Notes: generated from the letters alone by a model not told the origin. DNA of 64,000 nt from Sarcina sp034439435 (GCF_034439435.1 NZ_JAPCKJ010000002.1:62001-126000); one strand, 5' to 3'. Shown: positions 41,373 through 50,697, numbered from the stretch's first letter. Numbers and translations: made by a program.

Positions 41373-43607
41373 TTATAGAGAATCGTGGAATGTTCTGCTT
41401 ATAACCTCTAATTGTTGATTTCTAGTTAATCTATTGAAGTTAACAGCGTAACCTGATACTCTGATTGTTAATGTTGGATACTTTTCTGGATGTTCCATAG
41501 CGTCCATTAAAGTTTCTCTATTAAATACATTAACATTTAAGTGATGAGCACCTTGCTTAAAGTAACCATCCATAATAGCAGCTAAGTTATCTATTCTGCT
41601 ATTTTCATCCTTACCTAAAGCATCTGGAACTATTGAGAATGTATTTGATACTCCATCCTCACAAACTTCACAATAAGGAATCTTAGCAACAGAGTTTAAG
41701 CTAGCTAAAGCTCCACTATTATCTCTTCCGTGCATTGGGTTAGCTCCTGGAGCAAATGCTTCACCAGCTTTTCTTCCGTCTGGAGTTGAACCTGTTTTCT
41801 TACCATAAACTACGTTTGAAGTTATTGTTAATATTGATAATGTGTGCTTAGCACCTCTGTATAGTGGATGTTTTTTTAGCTCATCTGAGAACTTCTTAAC
41901 TATCTCTACAGCTAAATCGTCAACTCTATCATCATCATTTCCGTATTTAGGGAAGTCACCTTCGATTTCGAAGTCTACAGCTATTCCATTTTCTCTTATT
42001 GGCTTAACTTTAGCAAATTTAACAGCGCTTAATGAGTCAGCTACAACTGATAAACCAGCTATACCGAATGCCATTAATCTTCCTACATGAGTATCATGTA
42101 AAGCCATTTGTCCAGCTTCATAAGCATATTTATCATGCATGTAGTGGATAACGTTCATTGTATCTACATAAAGCTCAGCAACATACTCTAAAACTTTATC
42201 ATAGTTAGCTCTTAATTTATCGTAATCTAAAACCTCATCAGTTATTGGCTCTAAACCTTTGATTACAACTTTTCCTGATTTCTCATCAATTCCACCGTTT
42301 ATAGTGTAAAGTAAAGCTTTAGCTAAGTTAGTTCTAGCTCCGAAGAATTGCATTTGCTTACCAATTTGCATTGCTGATACACAACAAGCTATTGAGTAAT
42401 CATCTCCGTACATAGGTCTCATTAACTCATCATTTTCATATTGGATTGAGTCAGTTTTAATTGATACCTCAGCACAGAACTTTTTGAATCCTTCTGGTAA
42501 TCTATCTGACCATAAAACAGTCATATTTGGCTCTGGAGCAGGTCCTAAGTTAATTAAAGTTTGAAGATATCTAAATGAGTTTTTAGTTACTAATGGCTTA
42601 CCATTAATCCCCATACCGCCAATACCTTCTGTTACCCAAGTTGGATCTCCAGCGAATAAATCATTATACTCAGGAGTTCTTAAGTGTCTAACTAATCTTA
42701 ATTTGATTATGAATTGATCTATTAATTCTTGAGCTTCTAACTCAGTTAAAGTTCCTGCTTGAAGATCTCTTTCTATAAAGATATCTAAGAAAGTAGAAGT
42801 TCTTCCTAAAGACATTGCAGCCCCGTTATTTTCTTTAACTGCAGCTAAGTATCCAAAGTATAAGAATTGAACTGCTTCTTTAGCGTTTGAAGCTGGTTTA
42901 GATATATCAAAACCGTATTTTGCAGCCATTGATTTTATTTCACCTAAAGCTCTGATTTGCTCTGAAACATTCTCTCTTAATTGAATGTACTCTTCTACTG
43001 AACCTTCGCTTTCAAATGATATATTAGCATAATCTTTTTTCTTTTCTTCTATTAAATAATCTATACCATAAAGAGCAATTCTTCTGTAGTCACCTATGAT
43101 TCTTCCTCTACCATAAGCATCTGGAAGACCAGTTAAAAGACCTGCAGATCTTGCAGCTCTTGTTTCAGCTGAATATGCATCAAATACACCTTGATTATGA
43201 GTTTTTCTATAGTCATTGAAATGATCTCTTATATTACTGTCTAATTCATATCCATATTCTTTTAAAGAACTTTCAACCATTCTCATTCCACCGAAAGGAT
43301 TTACAATTCTTTTAAGTGGTGCGTCTGTTTGGAAACCAACGATAACTTCGTTGTCTTTGTCTAGGTATCCAGGCTCGTATTTATCTATTCCAGATACTCT
43401 ATCTGTAGCAACATCTATAATACCCTTTTCGATTTCTTCTATTATTAATTTTTGAGCTTTTTCTAAAACAGCATCAGTTCTTTCAGTTGTTCCTGCTAAG
43501 AAACTCTTGTCCCCTTCATATGCAGTATAGTTCTTTTGGATGAAGTTTCTAACATCTATTTCGTTTTGCCATACTCCTTCTCTAAAACCTTCCCATTGTT
43601 TGAACAT
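41373..43607 (-). CDS. pflB: Formate C-acetyltransferase (pyruvate formate-lyase)
   Basis: It cleaves pyruvate with CoA to acetyl-CoA and formate without oxygen. The 744-aa length is normal. The catalytic cysteines are C408 and C409 (YSIACCVSAMQIG), and the radical glycine is Gly719 (RVSGYAVNF). It precedes pflA on the minus strand, normal for an anaerobe. The start follows GGGGAT-type ribosome site. Confidence 0.97.
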   Translation of the reverse strand: MFKQWEGFREGVWQNEIDVRNFIQKNYTAYEGDKSFLAGTTERTDAVLEKAQKLIIEEIEKGIIDVATDRVSGIDKYEPGYLDKDNEVIVGFQTDAPLKRIVNPFGGMRMVESSLKEYGYELDSNIRDHFNDYRKTHNQGVFDAYSAETRAARSAGLLTGLPDAYGRGRIIGDYRRIALYGIDYLIEEKKKDYANISFESEGSVEEYIQLRENVSEQIRALGEIKSMAAKYGFDISKPASNAKEAVQFLYFGYLAAVKENNGAAMSLGRTSTFLDIFIERDLQAGTLTELEAQELIDQFIIKLRLVRHLRTPEYNDLFAGDPTWVTEGIGGMGINGKPLVTKNSFRYLQTLINLGPAPEPNMTVLWSDRLPEGFKKFCAEVSIKTDSIQYENDELMRPMYGDDYSIACCVSAMQIGKQMQFFGARTNLAKALLYTINGGIDEKSGKVVIKGLEPITDEVLDYDKLRANYDKVLEYVAELYVDTMNVIHYMHDKYAYEAGQMALHDTHVGRLMAFGIAGLSVVADSLSAVKFAKVKPIRENGIAVDFEIEGDFPKYGNDDDRVDDLAVEIVKKFSDELKKHPLYRGAKHTLSILTITSNVVYGKKTGSTPDGRKAGEAFAPGANPMHGRDNSGALASLNSVAKIPYCEVCEDGVSNTFSIVPDALGKDENSRIDNLAAIMDGYFKQGAHHLNVNVFNRETLMDAMEHPEKYPTLTIRVSGYAVNFNRLTRNQQLEVISRTFHDSL

Positions 43608-43868
43608 ATGATATCCCCTCTTTCCTAATTGAAAATCTTTATCAATTTAAAACTAACATATTTTAAATGAATTGTAAAGTACTTGATAATCAATTTCAAT
43701 ACTTTTCCAAAAAATACTTATTAAATTATTAATATTTAAATTGAATTATAAACTAATCAACTAAATTATAAGTTATTTTTATGAAAATATAAATATTAAA
43801 TATTTAAAATTTTCATATACTTAATAATTAAAAAGCAAAAACAACATATTTTTACTGTTGAAAACATT
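43608..43868. other. pflB upstream region, no gene
   Basis: About 260 bp of extremely AT-rich DNA, presumably holding the pflB promoter. No ORF, riboswitch or clear operator is seen. Confidence 0.4.
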
Positions 43869-43926
43869 TATAACTAATAAAAGATGAAGATACTTTAAAG
43901 AGCATCTTCATCTTTTATTAGTTATA
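43869..43926. terminator. Exceptionally long perfect hairpin
   Basis: Perfect 23-bp arms (43869-43891 / 43904-43926) with a 12-base loop; the core is AACTAATAAAAGATGAAGAT. It overlaps the last codons of the minus-strand gene ending at 43922. It is probably a terminator, but unusually long. Confidence 0.75.
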
Positions 43927-44338
43927 TTTTTCTAAAATGTCTATATGGAACTGTAAATATTGTAATATCATCATAATTTTCAGTTTCTTCATTATTTAAT
44001 TTTAATCTTCTACTTATAAAATTATTTTCTTTTATTGTAACAGGATATATAAATCCCTCTGCAACTAGACTCATAGTTGCTTTTTCATCTCTTAAATAAT
44101 CAATAATTGTATTTGCAACTTCTTGACATGCGACTTCAAAAGAACCTATATAAGTATCTTCTAATTTGAACTCTTCTAACTCCCAAAGATCTAAGTTGTT
44201 TAATTTATTGATTTCTTTTCTTAATTCCTCTTTACGCACTTTAATTTCTTTATCTGTAAAATCATAATTATTTAAAATTTCTTCAACTTCATGACTAATG
44301 CTATTACTATTTGATTTTTTAGCATAATCTAAATCCAT
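43922..44338 (-). CDS. Protein of unknown function (138 aa)
   Basis: The ATG at 44338 follows GAGGTGAT; the upstream GTG lies in this ribosome site. The protein has a charged helical N-terminal half (DFTDKEIKVRKEELRKEINKL) and a beta-rich C-terminal half (YPVTIKENNFISRRLKLN, DDITIFTVPYRHFRKI). There is no signal peptide or membrane segment. No family is recognised. It lies 200 bp from a second unknown gene on the same strand. Confidence 0.6.
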   Translation of the reverse strand: MDLDYAKKSNSNSISHEVEEILNNYDFTDKEIKVRKEELRKEINKLNNLDLWELEEFKLEDTYIGSFEVACQEVANTIIDYLRDEKATMSLVAEGFIYPVTIKENNFISRRLKLNNEETENYDDITIFTVPYRHFRKI

Positions 44339-44546
44339 GTTTATCACCTCATTAAATATCTCTTTTAATCGATAATATCAATTAAAAAAAATTTAATCTA
44401 TGACATGTATCATATATTAAAACTTTGATTAATATATAATAAAATTATTGAAATATATCATTATTATAAACAGTTTATTTATAATTTTTTTAACTTCGTA
44501 TATATTTTAATAGAAATTACTTTCAGTAGTATAAACCAAATCTTTA

Positions 44547-44879
44547 TTAATCTTCTACAATTATATTTTCTTTTTCTTTGTCAATTATAAATCTACATAT
44601 TCCATGTCTCATTAAAGTCATTTCTTCGAAATCAAAACTATTTCCTGATAATGATGAATAATATTTTAATAGTATAAAATCTTTTTCAGGGTTTTCTATA
44701 AAGTTTCTAAATTTTAAAAGCATGCCATCTTCTAAATAAAAGTCTTCTTCTTCTCCATCCATAAAAAATATATTAACATTTGTAACAGACTTAATATTTT
44801 CTTTTAAATTATTTTCTTCTAAATATGAATCAATTGACTTATACCCTTCTCGCTCTTTATTTTTGCTAAACAACCCCAT
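44547..44879 (-). CDS. Protein of unknown function (110 aa)
   Basis: The ATG at 44879 follows GGGAGG; an ATG 15 bases upstream overlaps that ribosome site. The N-terminus MGLFSKNKEREG is reminiscent of membrane-peripheral proteins. The body is acidic, with IFFMDGEEEDFYLEDG and a probable beta-sheet. No motif is recognised. It lies in a cluster of unknown small genes. Confidence 0.6.
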   Translation of the reverse strand: MGLFSKNKEREGYKSIDSYLEENNLKENIKSVTNVNIFFMDGEEEDFYLEDGMLLKFRNFIENPEKDFILLKYYSSLSGNSFDFEEMTLMRHGICRFIIDKEKENIIVED

Positions 44880-45053
44880 TTTATTTCCTCCCATATGATA
44901 ACTCTATATAAAACATTATAACATCTAGTAATATTCATTTTAAACAAAATATGACAATAATGTATCATAATATCAACAGAATAAATATTTCTTTTCTAAG
45001 AAATATTTTAAAATAATACTAATATACACATTACATATTAAGAGAGGAAACAA

Positions 45054-45236
45054 ATAAAAAAAATTATTACTTTAGTAATTTTAATTAGTCCATTATTAAA
45101 TATTGCAGGATGTTCTATTTCTGTTTCAACTAAAAGTGATTCTATGGTAGCAAATGTAATAAATAGTCTAAATAAGCCTTTATTTGAAGATAAAAAACTA
45201 GAAAATGACAATATTAAATTTAATATTAGTCAATAA
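45054..45236 (+). CDS. Small lipoprotein ORF with apparent ATA start (60 aa)
   Basis: AGAGAGGAAACAA, a good ribosome site, is followed at correct spacing by ATA rather than ATG. From there the frame is open: two lysines, a hydrophobic stretch (IITLVILISPLLN) and an IAGC lipobox with Cys at residue 20, then a 40-residue polar tail. This is a complete small lipoprotein reading apart from the start codon. It either uses a rare ATA start or is a recently start-inactivated gene. Confidence 0.45.
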   Translation: MKKIITLVILISPLLNIAGCSISVSTKSDSMVANVINSLNKPLFEDKKLENDNIKFNISQ

Positions 45237-45295
45237 GATTATATAAATACAAAAAGAAGAATATATATAGAAATTATTCTATATATATTCTTAGT

Positions 45296-45430
45296 TTAAA
45301 TATTAAATATCCATTTTATTAATAATTTAAACTTAGATTTATTTAGAAAATATAATGTAAATGCTGATGGAATAAATCCTAAAAAAACTATAAGTAACAC
45401 TAATGTTGATGCTCCTGGATGTAACCACAT
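45296..45430 (-). CDS. Small membrane protein (44 aa)
   Basis: A 44-codon ORF from ATG 45430 (or 47 codons from ATG 45439, in frame) with one strong hydrophobic segment (ASTLVLLIVFLGFIPSAFTLYFL) and a basic C-terminus (NKSKFKLLIKW). The ribosome site is weak. The HPGAST start is distinctive. It is convergent with the lipoprotein ORF. Possible small regulatory membrane peptide; function unknown. Confidence 0.4.
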   Translation of the reverse strand: MWLHPGASTLVLLIVFLGFIPSAFTLYFLNKSKFKLLIKWIFNI

Positions 45431-45439
45431 TATCCCCAT

Positions 45440-45717
45440 CTTCTTTCTTAATCTTTTCTATATTATAGCACTAAATAGTACTAACAATTAAAGTTTTACA
45501 ATATATCTATCATATTCTGATGACATCGCTTATATATAATACAAATAAAAATTAGTCGTTAAATATATGTACAAATTATATAAATTATTAACAAATTACA
45601 TAAAGCTTTCTTTTTTTATTCAAATATTAAGTCGAAATCATTGATATTAAATAATGTAAATAGTAAAATCTTTGTATAAACGTTTTCAAAAAAGAATATA
45701 TTTAGGAGGGGGACAAT
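45440..45717. other. Region upstream of the solute-binding protein
   Basis: AT-rich, no ORF. An AAACGTTTTC sequence near 45678 could be part of a catabolite or LacI-type operator, but this is weak. Confidence 0.35.
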
Positions 45718-47151
45718 ATGATAAAAAGAAAAAAAGTCTTATCATTAATTTTAAGCGGTCTTGTATGTTCATCTTTAGTACTTACAGGTTGTGGAAATGG
45801 CACAGAAAAGGATAGTAAAGAACCTGTTAATTTAACTTGGTATGTTATAGGGGATGATCCTGCTGATAATGAACTTGTAGAAAAAGAAGTAAATAAGTAC
45901 TTAAAGGAAAAAATAAATGCTACGGTAGACATAAAGCATATACCTTTTGGTGACTATAGTAAAAAAATGAATGTTATTGCAAATTCAGGAGAACCATATG
46001 ACTTAGCATTTACATGCTCTTGGGCCTTCCCTTATTTGGAGAATGCTAGAAAAGGAGCTTTTCTTGAATTAAATGATTTGTTAGATACAGAAGGAGCACC
46101 ATTAAAAAAAGAAATAAATAAAGATTTATGGAAAGGTGCAGAAATAGATGGCAAAATATATGCTGTTCCAAACCAAAAAGAAATAGCATTAGCTCCAATG
46201 TGGGTATTTGATAAAGAACTCGTTGAAAAATATAATATTCCATATCAAGATATACACTCTGTAAACGATTTGGAACCTTGGTTAAAGCTAATAAAAGAAA
46301 AGGAACCAGATTTCATTCCATTTTATACTCAAGGAGATTCTATTCCATTGGAATTTGATGATATAGTAAATCCTTTAGGTATATTCTATAATGATAAAAG
46401 TTTAACTGTGACAAATAAATATGAATCACAAGAAATGAAAGATATGTTATTTAAATTAAGAGAATATTATAAAGATGGATACATAAATCAAGATGCTGCT
46501 GTAAACAACATGAAACCAGAAGTGAAGAGATTTGTTTGGAAAGCTGATGGACAACCATATGCTGAAAATGGATGGGGAAAATCTTTAGGTAGAGAAGTTG
46601 TAACTTCATCAATAATCCCTCCATATGTTACAAACAACTCAACAACTGGTGCTATGACTGCTATTTCAGCTAATTCTGAACACCCTAAGAAAGCAATGGA
46701 GTTATTGACATTAGTAAATACTGATCCAAAACTAAGAAATTTATTAATGTTTGGAATAGAAGGAACTCACTATGAAAAAATTAATGATAAACAAATAAAG
46801 AAATTTGATAATAAGAAATATGATGCTGTTAGTTGGGCATATGGAAACTTATTTGATACTTATGTTTTAGAAAATGATCCTATAGATAAATGGGATGCTT
46901 TTGAAAAATTCAATAATTCAGCTAAAGTTTCTCCAATATTAGGATTTAAATTTAATACTGAAAAAGTTTCAAATCAAATTTCTGCTATAAACAATGTTTT
47001 ACAAGAATTTGAAAGAGCTTTATATACTGGTTCTATAGATCCTGAAGTTGGATTAGATGATTTAAACAAAAAATTAAATGATTCAGGTATAAATGAAGTT
47101 AAGGATGAAATACAAAAACAATTAAATCAATGGAAAGAAAATAATAATTAG
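45718..47151 (+). CDS. Extracellular solute-binding lipoprotein (DUF3502-type, sugar ABC)
   Basis: A 477-aa binding protein with a lipoprotein signal peptide and lipobox VLTGC (Cys25). The body resembles sugar ABC-transporter receptors (DLAFTCSWAFPYLENARKGAFLELNDLLD) and the C-terminal third resembles DUF3502. No permease or ATPase genes are adjacent, so it is an orphan receptor that may serve a remote transporter. Strong AGGAGGGGG ribosome site and a long hairpin terminator. Confidence 0.87.
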   Translation: MIKRKKVLSLILSGLVCSSLVLTGCGNGTEKDSKEPVNLTWYVIGDDPADNELVEKEVNKYLKEKINATVDIKHIPFGDYSKKMNVIANSGEPYDLAFTCSWAFPYLENARKGAFLELNDLLDTEGAPLKKEINKDLWKGAEIDGKIYAVPNQKEIALAPMWVFDKELVEKYNIPYQDIHSVNDLEPWLKLIKEKEPDFIPFYTQGDSIPLEFDDIVNPLGIFYNDKSLTVTNKYESQEMKDMLFKLREYYKDGYINQDAAVNNMKPEVKRFVWKADGQPYAENGWGKSLGREVVTSSIIPPYVTNNSTTGAMTAISANSEHPKKAMELLTLVNTDPKLRNLLMFGIEGTHYEKINDKQIKKFDNKKYDAVSWAYGNLFDTYVLENDPIDKWDAFEKFNNSAKVSPILGFKFNTEKVSNQISAINNVLQEFERALYTGSIDPEVGLDDLNKKLNDSGINEVKDEIQKQLNQWKENNN

Positions 47152-47169
47152 TGTAAAAACTTTAAATAT

Positions 47170-47289
47170 TTATTTTACGTTACTTATTAGAAAATGAATT
47201 ACTCCTTTCAAATCAGATTTTAGCAGAAATTCTATTCTGTTTACTTTGAAAGGAGTAATATTTTTATTCTTTTTTAACACTCTAGCCAT
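47170..47289 (-). CDS. Small ORF (39 aa) with sequestered ribosome site
   Basis: The ATG at 47289 follows a near-perfect ribosome site, TAGGAGGTGC. The peptide is basic (MARVLKKNKNITPFKVNRIEF...). However, the ribosome site is paired in a hairpin, and the ORF lies over the terminator of the solute-binding gene, whose palindrome shapes its sequence. It may be a controlled leader-type peptide or not coding. Confidence 0.3.
   Translation of the reverse strand: MARVLKKNKNITPFKVNRIEFLLKSDLKGVIHFLISNVK
47199..47268 (+). terminator. Solute-binding gene terminator
   Basis: The stem is TTACTCCTTTCAAA / TTTGAAAGGAGTAA, with an inner CAGAA/TTCTG hairpin and T-rich 3' flank. Confidence 0.75.
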
Positions 47290-47293
47290 AATA

Positions 47294-47344
47294 AAAAGCA
47301 CCTCCTATTAATTAGCAAAAAACTAACAAGAAGTGCTTTAATAC
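47294..47344 (-). terminator. Hairpin sequestering a ribosome site / terminator
   Basis: On the minus strand AAAGCACTTCTTGTTAG pairs with CTAA...TAGGAGGTGCTTT, burying GGAGG, and is followed by TTTTTATT. It can act as a terminator for the 34-aa ORF or as a translational lock for the 39-aa ORF. Confidence 0.5.
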
Positions 47345-47346
47345 AC

Positions 47347-47451
47347 TTAATAAATTTCTTCATTTATTGGGTTTTCATCAATATTATTTATTGGCCTCAA
47401 ATCAAGTTTATAGGTCTTTTTGTTATAGACAAATCTAATTTTAGGTTTCAT
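47347..47451 (-). CDS. Small ORF (34 aa), uncertain
   Basis: A 34-codon ORF (MKPKIRFVYNKKTYKL...) just downstream of the PEP carboxylase gene on the same strand. The composition is protein-like, but no clear ribosome site is seen. It could be a small downstream gene of the PEP carboxylase transcript. Confidence 0.3.
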   Translation of the reverse strand: MKPKIRFVYNKKTYKLDLRPINNIDENPINEEIY

Positions 47452-47476
47452 AAATTAAATCTAGTCTTATTTCATT

Positions 47477-49090
47477 CTAGCCGATACTTCCTCTTACCTT
47501 ACCCATTCTTACTATCCACTCATTTAGGATTTTAAGTTCTTCTGTCTTGCTACGCATTACATTTTCCTCAAGCCCCATAAGATGCATTATTATAGGTTTA
47601 GTAGTTTTAAGTAAAGTATGATAGAATTCATTTTCATTCAAGAATTCATAATCTAAACCAAGAGCTAGAATTTCATTTACATATCTCATATCTTCTTTAT
47701 ATTCTTGTCTAGCTTCTTCATTGATTATTTTTTTAGAAACTCCTCCATTTGCAAATCTAGCGGCAAATGCTAAGTCTTTTCTTAGAATTGGGTAAACTTC
47801 TAAAAGTTTATCAATTCCTTCTTCACCATACTTTTCTTTTATTTCATTTAACGCTCTACCCATTCCCATAAGTTCTGGTGGCATTCCTAAAGTGTACATA
47901 GCTCCTGTAAATGATATTGCTCTTGGAACTGCATATTCTTTAGTATTATCTATACTAAGTATTTCAGCCTTTAGTTTTTCATCTTTAACTAAATCAGCTA
48001 CATTATCTAAATTGGCAACTTCTCTATTATATTCTAATCCAGTTTTTGCTTTTGTTAATCTATCTCTATTTTTAGGAATAAAATCAGAAACAAAAGATAC
48101 TGTATCTATTACTTTTAAGAATGTTTGAAGATAATATTTTGAACAAATTCCTATGAACTCTTTCATTAAATCTTTATCTTCTTCACTGAAGTTTCTAGGC
48201 TTTGACTTTGCAATTTTTGATTTTAACTCATTAACAGCATGTTTAGTTGCGTCTTCACCATGATCATATCTTAATGCAGATTGGAATGTGAAAGTTTTAA
48301 TTCCACTATATGTAGCAATAATTTCATCTATATTTTCTTCTGAGAAGTGTCCTCTAAATGGAAGTGATCCACAACCTAATATAGGATTTATAGTTACTCC
48401 ATTTTTTTCGCCCCATTTATAAGCTCCATCGACTGCCATAAGCACTGATAAAACTCCTGATATTAATCCATAAGACATGGCAGTATCTGACCTTGCTATC
48501 ATTATTCTAAGATCTTTTAGAACATTTCCTTTACTCTTTTCTATTTCATAATGTTCATCTAATATTTTATCTATATTTACTAGTGCAGGTACATCTTCAA
48601 CTAAAGGTATTATCCTAACACTATTTAAATCTAATTTAGTTTTGTAGTTCTTATTCCCCATATCTACTACTGAATTAACTCTATCTTGAAATTCTGAAAT
48701 TTCTTTTCCTGTTTCAATCATAGGAACAACTACTTCTGAAATTGCAGGTACTCCTGATAATTCCTTTGATTGAACATTAGTTTCAATTATAGACATTATA
48801 CTCATTAATTGTCTAAATACTGATTCTTTGTTTGCATTAGGTATTCTAGGTGTAACCCTAACGTCTTTTCCTGGAATTATTCCGTTTGAAATTAAGCCTA
48901 ATGCTATTTGTGATGTTTGATGGTAAGGTGTTAACTTCCCTTCAAAATCTATCATAACTTCCTCTATGCCTAATCCACCTTTATCTTGTGGAGTTAATCC
49001 CTTTATAGCCTCTGCTGGTTCTTGTTGTATTGAAACGTAAGTTTCTACATTATCCGGATGTTGTGTCATCATGGAACAAGGTATATTCAT
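47477..49090 (-). CDS. ppcA: Phosphoenolpyruvate carboxylase, archaeal type
   Basis: It carboxylates PEP to oxaloacetate. The 537-aa length and sequence (MNIPCSMMTQHPDNVETYVSIQQEPAEA; MIDFEGKLTPYHQ; IARSDTAMSYG) are of the small archaeal-type PEPC, unrelated in length to the 900-aa bacterial enzyme. This type is known from archaea and a few bacteria including C. perfringens, where the aspartate-sensitive enzyme has been studied. It is divergent from a CoA-transferase gene across 300 bp. AAGGGGG ribosome site. Confidence 0.95.
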   Translation of the reverse strand: MNIPCSMMTQHPDNVETYVSIQQEPAEAIKGLTPQDKGGLGIEEVMIDFEGKLTPYHQTSQIALGLISNGIIPGKDVRVTPRIPNANKESVFRQLMSIMSIIETNVQSKELSGVPAISEVVVPMIETGKEISEFQDRVNSVVDMGNKNYKTKLDLNSVRIIPLVEDVPALVNIDKILDEHYEIEKSKGNVLKDLRIMIARSDTAMSYGLISGVLSVLMAVDGAYKWGEKNGVTINPILGCGSLPFRGHFSEENIDEIIATYSGIKTFTFQSALRYDHGEDATKHAVNELKSKIAKSKPRNFSEEDKDLMKEFIGICSKYYLQTFLKVIDTVSFVSDFIPKNRDRLTKAKTGLEYNREVANLDNVADLVKDEKLKAEILSIDNTKEYAVPRAISFTGAMYTLGMPPELMGMGRALNEIKEKYGEEGIDKLLEVYPILRKDLAFAARFANGGVSKKIINEEARQEYKEDMRYVNEILALGLDYEFLNENEFYHTLLKTTKPIIMHLMGLEENVMRSKTEELKILNEWIVRMGKVRGSIG

Positions 49091-49394
49091 AATACAGCCC
49101 CCTTTTATTTATTACAAAATGAAATTTACAAGTTAATTATATTGCAATAACTTCTTAAAATCAAGTGTTTTTCAAATAAAAATGCAATTTTTTTTAAAAA
49201 TAACTTGCATTTTATAATTGCAAGAAATATTTCAATAAAAAAGCTACAATTTTTTACATTTTATATATTGCGAATTATAATATTTTTTAAATTAATATAA
49301 TTCGTATAAATAATTATTTAAATAGTATGAATTATATTATGCCCTTAAAAATCATATTAATTTATTAGAAGCTATCTTTTATTTAGGAGGTAAT
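49091..49394. promoter_or_regulatory. Divergent region with TTGCAA/TTGCAT motifs
   Basis: No gene. AAAATGCAA (49179-49187) and TTGCATTTT (49205-49213) form a 9-bp inverted repeat, with further TTGCAA copies at 49142 and 49219. These may be operators for a regulator shared by ppcA and the CoA-transferase. Confidence 0.4.
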
Positions 49395-50690
49395 ATGAAC
49401 TGGGAGGAACTTTATAATTCAAAAAAAGTTACTGCTAGGGAGGCTATAAATAAGATTCAATCTAATTCAAGAATAGTAACAGGTCACGCCGTTGCTGAAC
49501 CAAGAGTTTTATTAGATGAACTTGTTCTTAATTATAAGAACTTTAAGAACTTAGAGATACTTCATTTAGTATCTTTAGGCAAAGGGGATTATACAAAAAA
49601 AGAAATGGAAGGACATATACGACACAATGCACTATTTGTTAATGCAAATACCAGAGAAGCTGTTCAATCTGGTTTTGCTGACTATACTCCATCATTCTTT
49701 TATGAAATTCCTAGATTATTTAAGAAGGATTACTTGCAAATTGATGTATGTTTACTCCAACTTTCGCCACCTGATGAGCATGGGTATTGTAGTTATGGCA
49801 CATCTTGTGACTATACAAAATCTGCTTCTGAATGTGCCAAACTTGTTATTGCAGAAATAAATCCCAATATGCCTAGAGTTTTAGGGGATAATTTCATTCA
49901 TATATCTAATATTGATTATATTGTTGAAGTTGATTATCCATTGCCAGAATTAAAACCAAAAGAAATAAACGACGTGGAAAAAGCTATTGGAGAAAACTGT
50001 GCTAAGTTAATTGAAGATGGATCTACACTGCAACTTGGTATAGGATCAATTCCAGATGCTGTTTTAATGTTTTTACATGATAAAAAAGATTTAGGAATTC
50101 ATTCTGAAATGGTTTCTGATGGTATTGTAGATTTATTTAATAAGGGAATTATTAATAACGAGAAAAAGAGTATTCATAAAAACAAAATAGTCCTTACCTT
50201 TATGATGGGTACAAAAAAACTTTATGACTTTGTAAATAATAATCCTGTAATAGAGATGTATCCTGTTGACTATGTAAATGATCCAATTACTGTTTCTAAG
50301 AATAGAAAAATGATTTCTATTAATTCATGCATACAAGTAGATTTGTTCGGGCAAGTAAATTCAGAATCAATAGGAGGAAAACAATTTAGCGGTGTTGGAG
50401 GACAAGTTGATTATGTTAGGGGTACCAGTATGTCCGAAGAGGGAAAATCAATAATAGCTATACCATCTACTGCATCTAAAGGTACAATATCTAGAATAGT
50501 TCCTAAGTTAGATTATGGAGAATCTGTGACTACCTCTAGAAATGATGTTCATTATATCGTTACTGAATATGGAACTGCTGACTTAAGAGGAAAAACATTA
50601 AAAGAAAGAGCTAAGGCACTTATAAGCATAGCACATCCTAAATTTAGAAATGAGTTAGAGGAATACTGTAAAAACTATTTTAATATGTAG
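49395..50690 (+). CDS. Acetyl-CoA hydrolase/transferase family protein (4-hydroxybutyrate CoA-transferase-like)
   Basis: A 431-aa family I-type CoA-transferase. The catalytic glutamate is Glu238 in GIHSEMVSDG. The C-terminal sequence FSGVGGQVDYVRGTSMS and the SRNDVHYIVTEYGTADLRGKT stretch match 4-hydroxybutyrate or acyl-CoA:acetate CoA-transferases. No other genes of 4-hydroxybutyrate metabolism are adjacent. Function could be butyrate/acetate exchange. TAGGAGG ribosome site. Confidence 0.85.
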   Translation: MNWEELYNSKKVTAREAINKIQSNSRIVTGHAVAEPRVLLDELVLNYKNFKNLEILHLVSLGKGDYTKKEMEGHIRHNALFVNANTREAVQSGFADYTPSFFYEIPRLFKKDYLQIDVCLLQLSPPDEHGYCSYGTSCDYTKSASECAKLVIAEINPNMPRVLGDNFIHISNIDYIVEVDYPLPELKPKEINDVEKAIGENCAKLIEDGSTLQLGIGSIPDAVLMFLHDKKDLGIHSEMVSDGIVDLFNKGIINNEKKSIHKNKIVLTFMMGTKKLYDFVNNNPVIEMYPVDYVNDPITVSKNRKMISINSCIQVDLFGQVNSESIGGKQFSGVGGQVDYVRGTSMSEEGKSIIAIPSTASKGTISRIVPKLDYGESVTTSRNDVHYIVTEYGTADLRGKTLKERAKALISIAHPKFRNELEEYCKNYFNM

Positions 50691-50697
50691 AAAAATT

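Noticed and set aside
41842..42090. Plus-strand ORF inside pflB
   Set aside because: Antisense shadow of a conserved coding region with no ribosome site.
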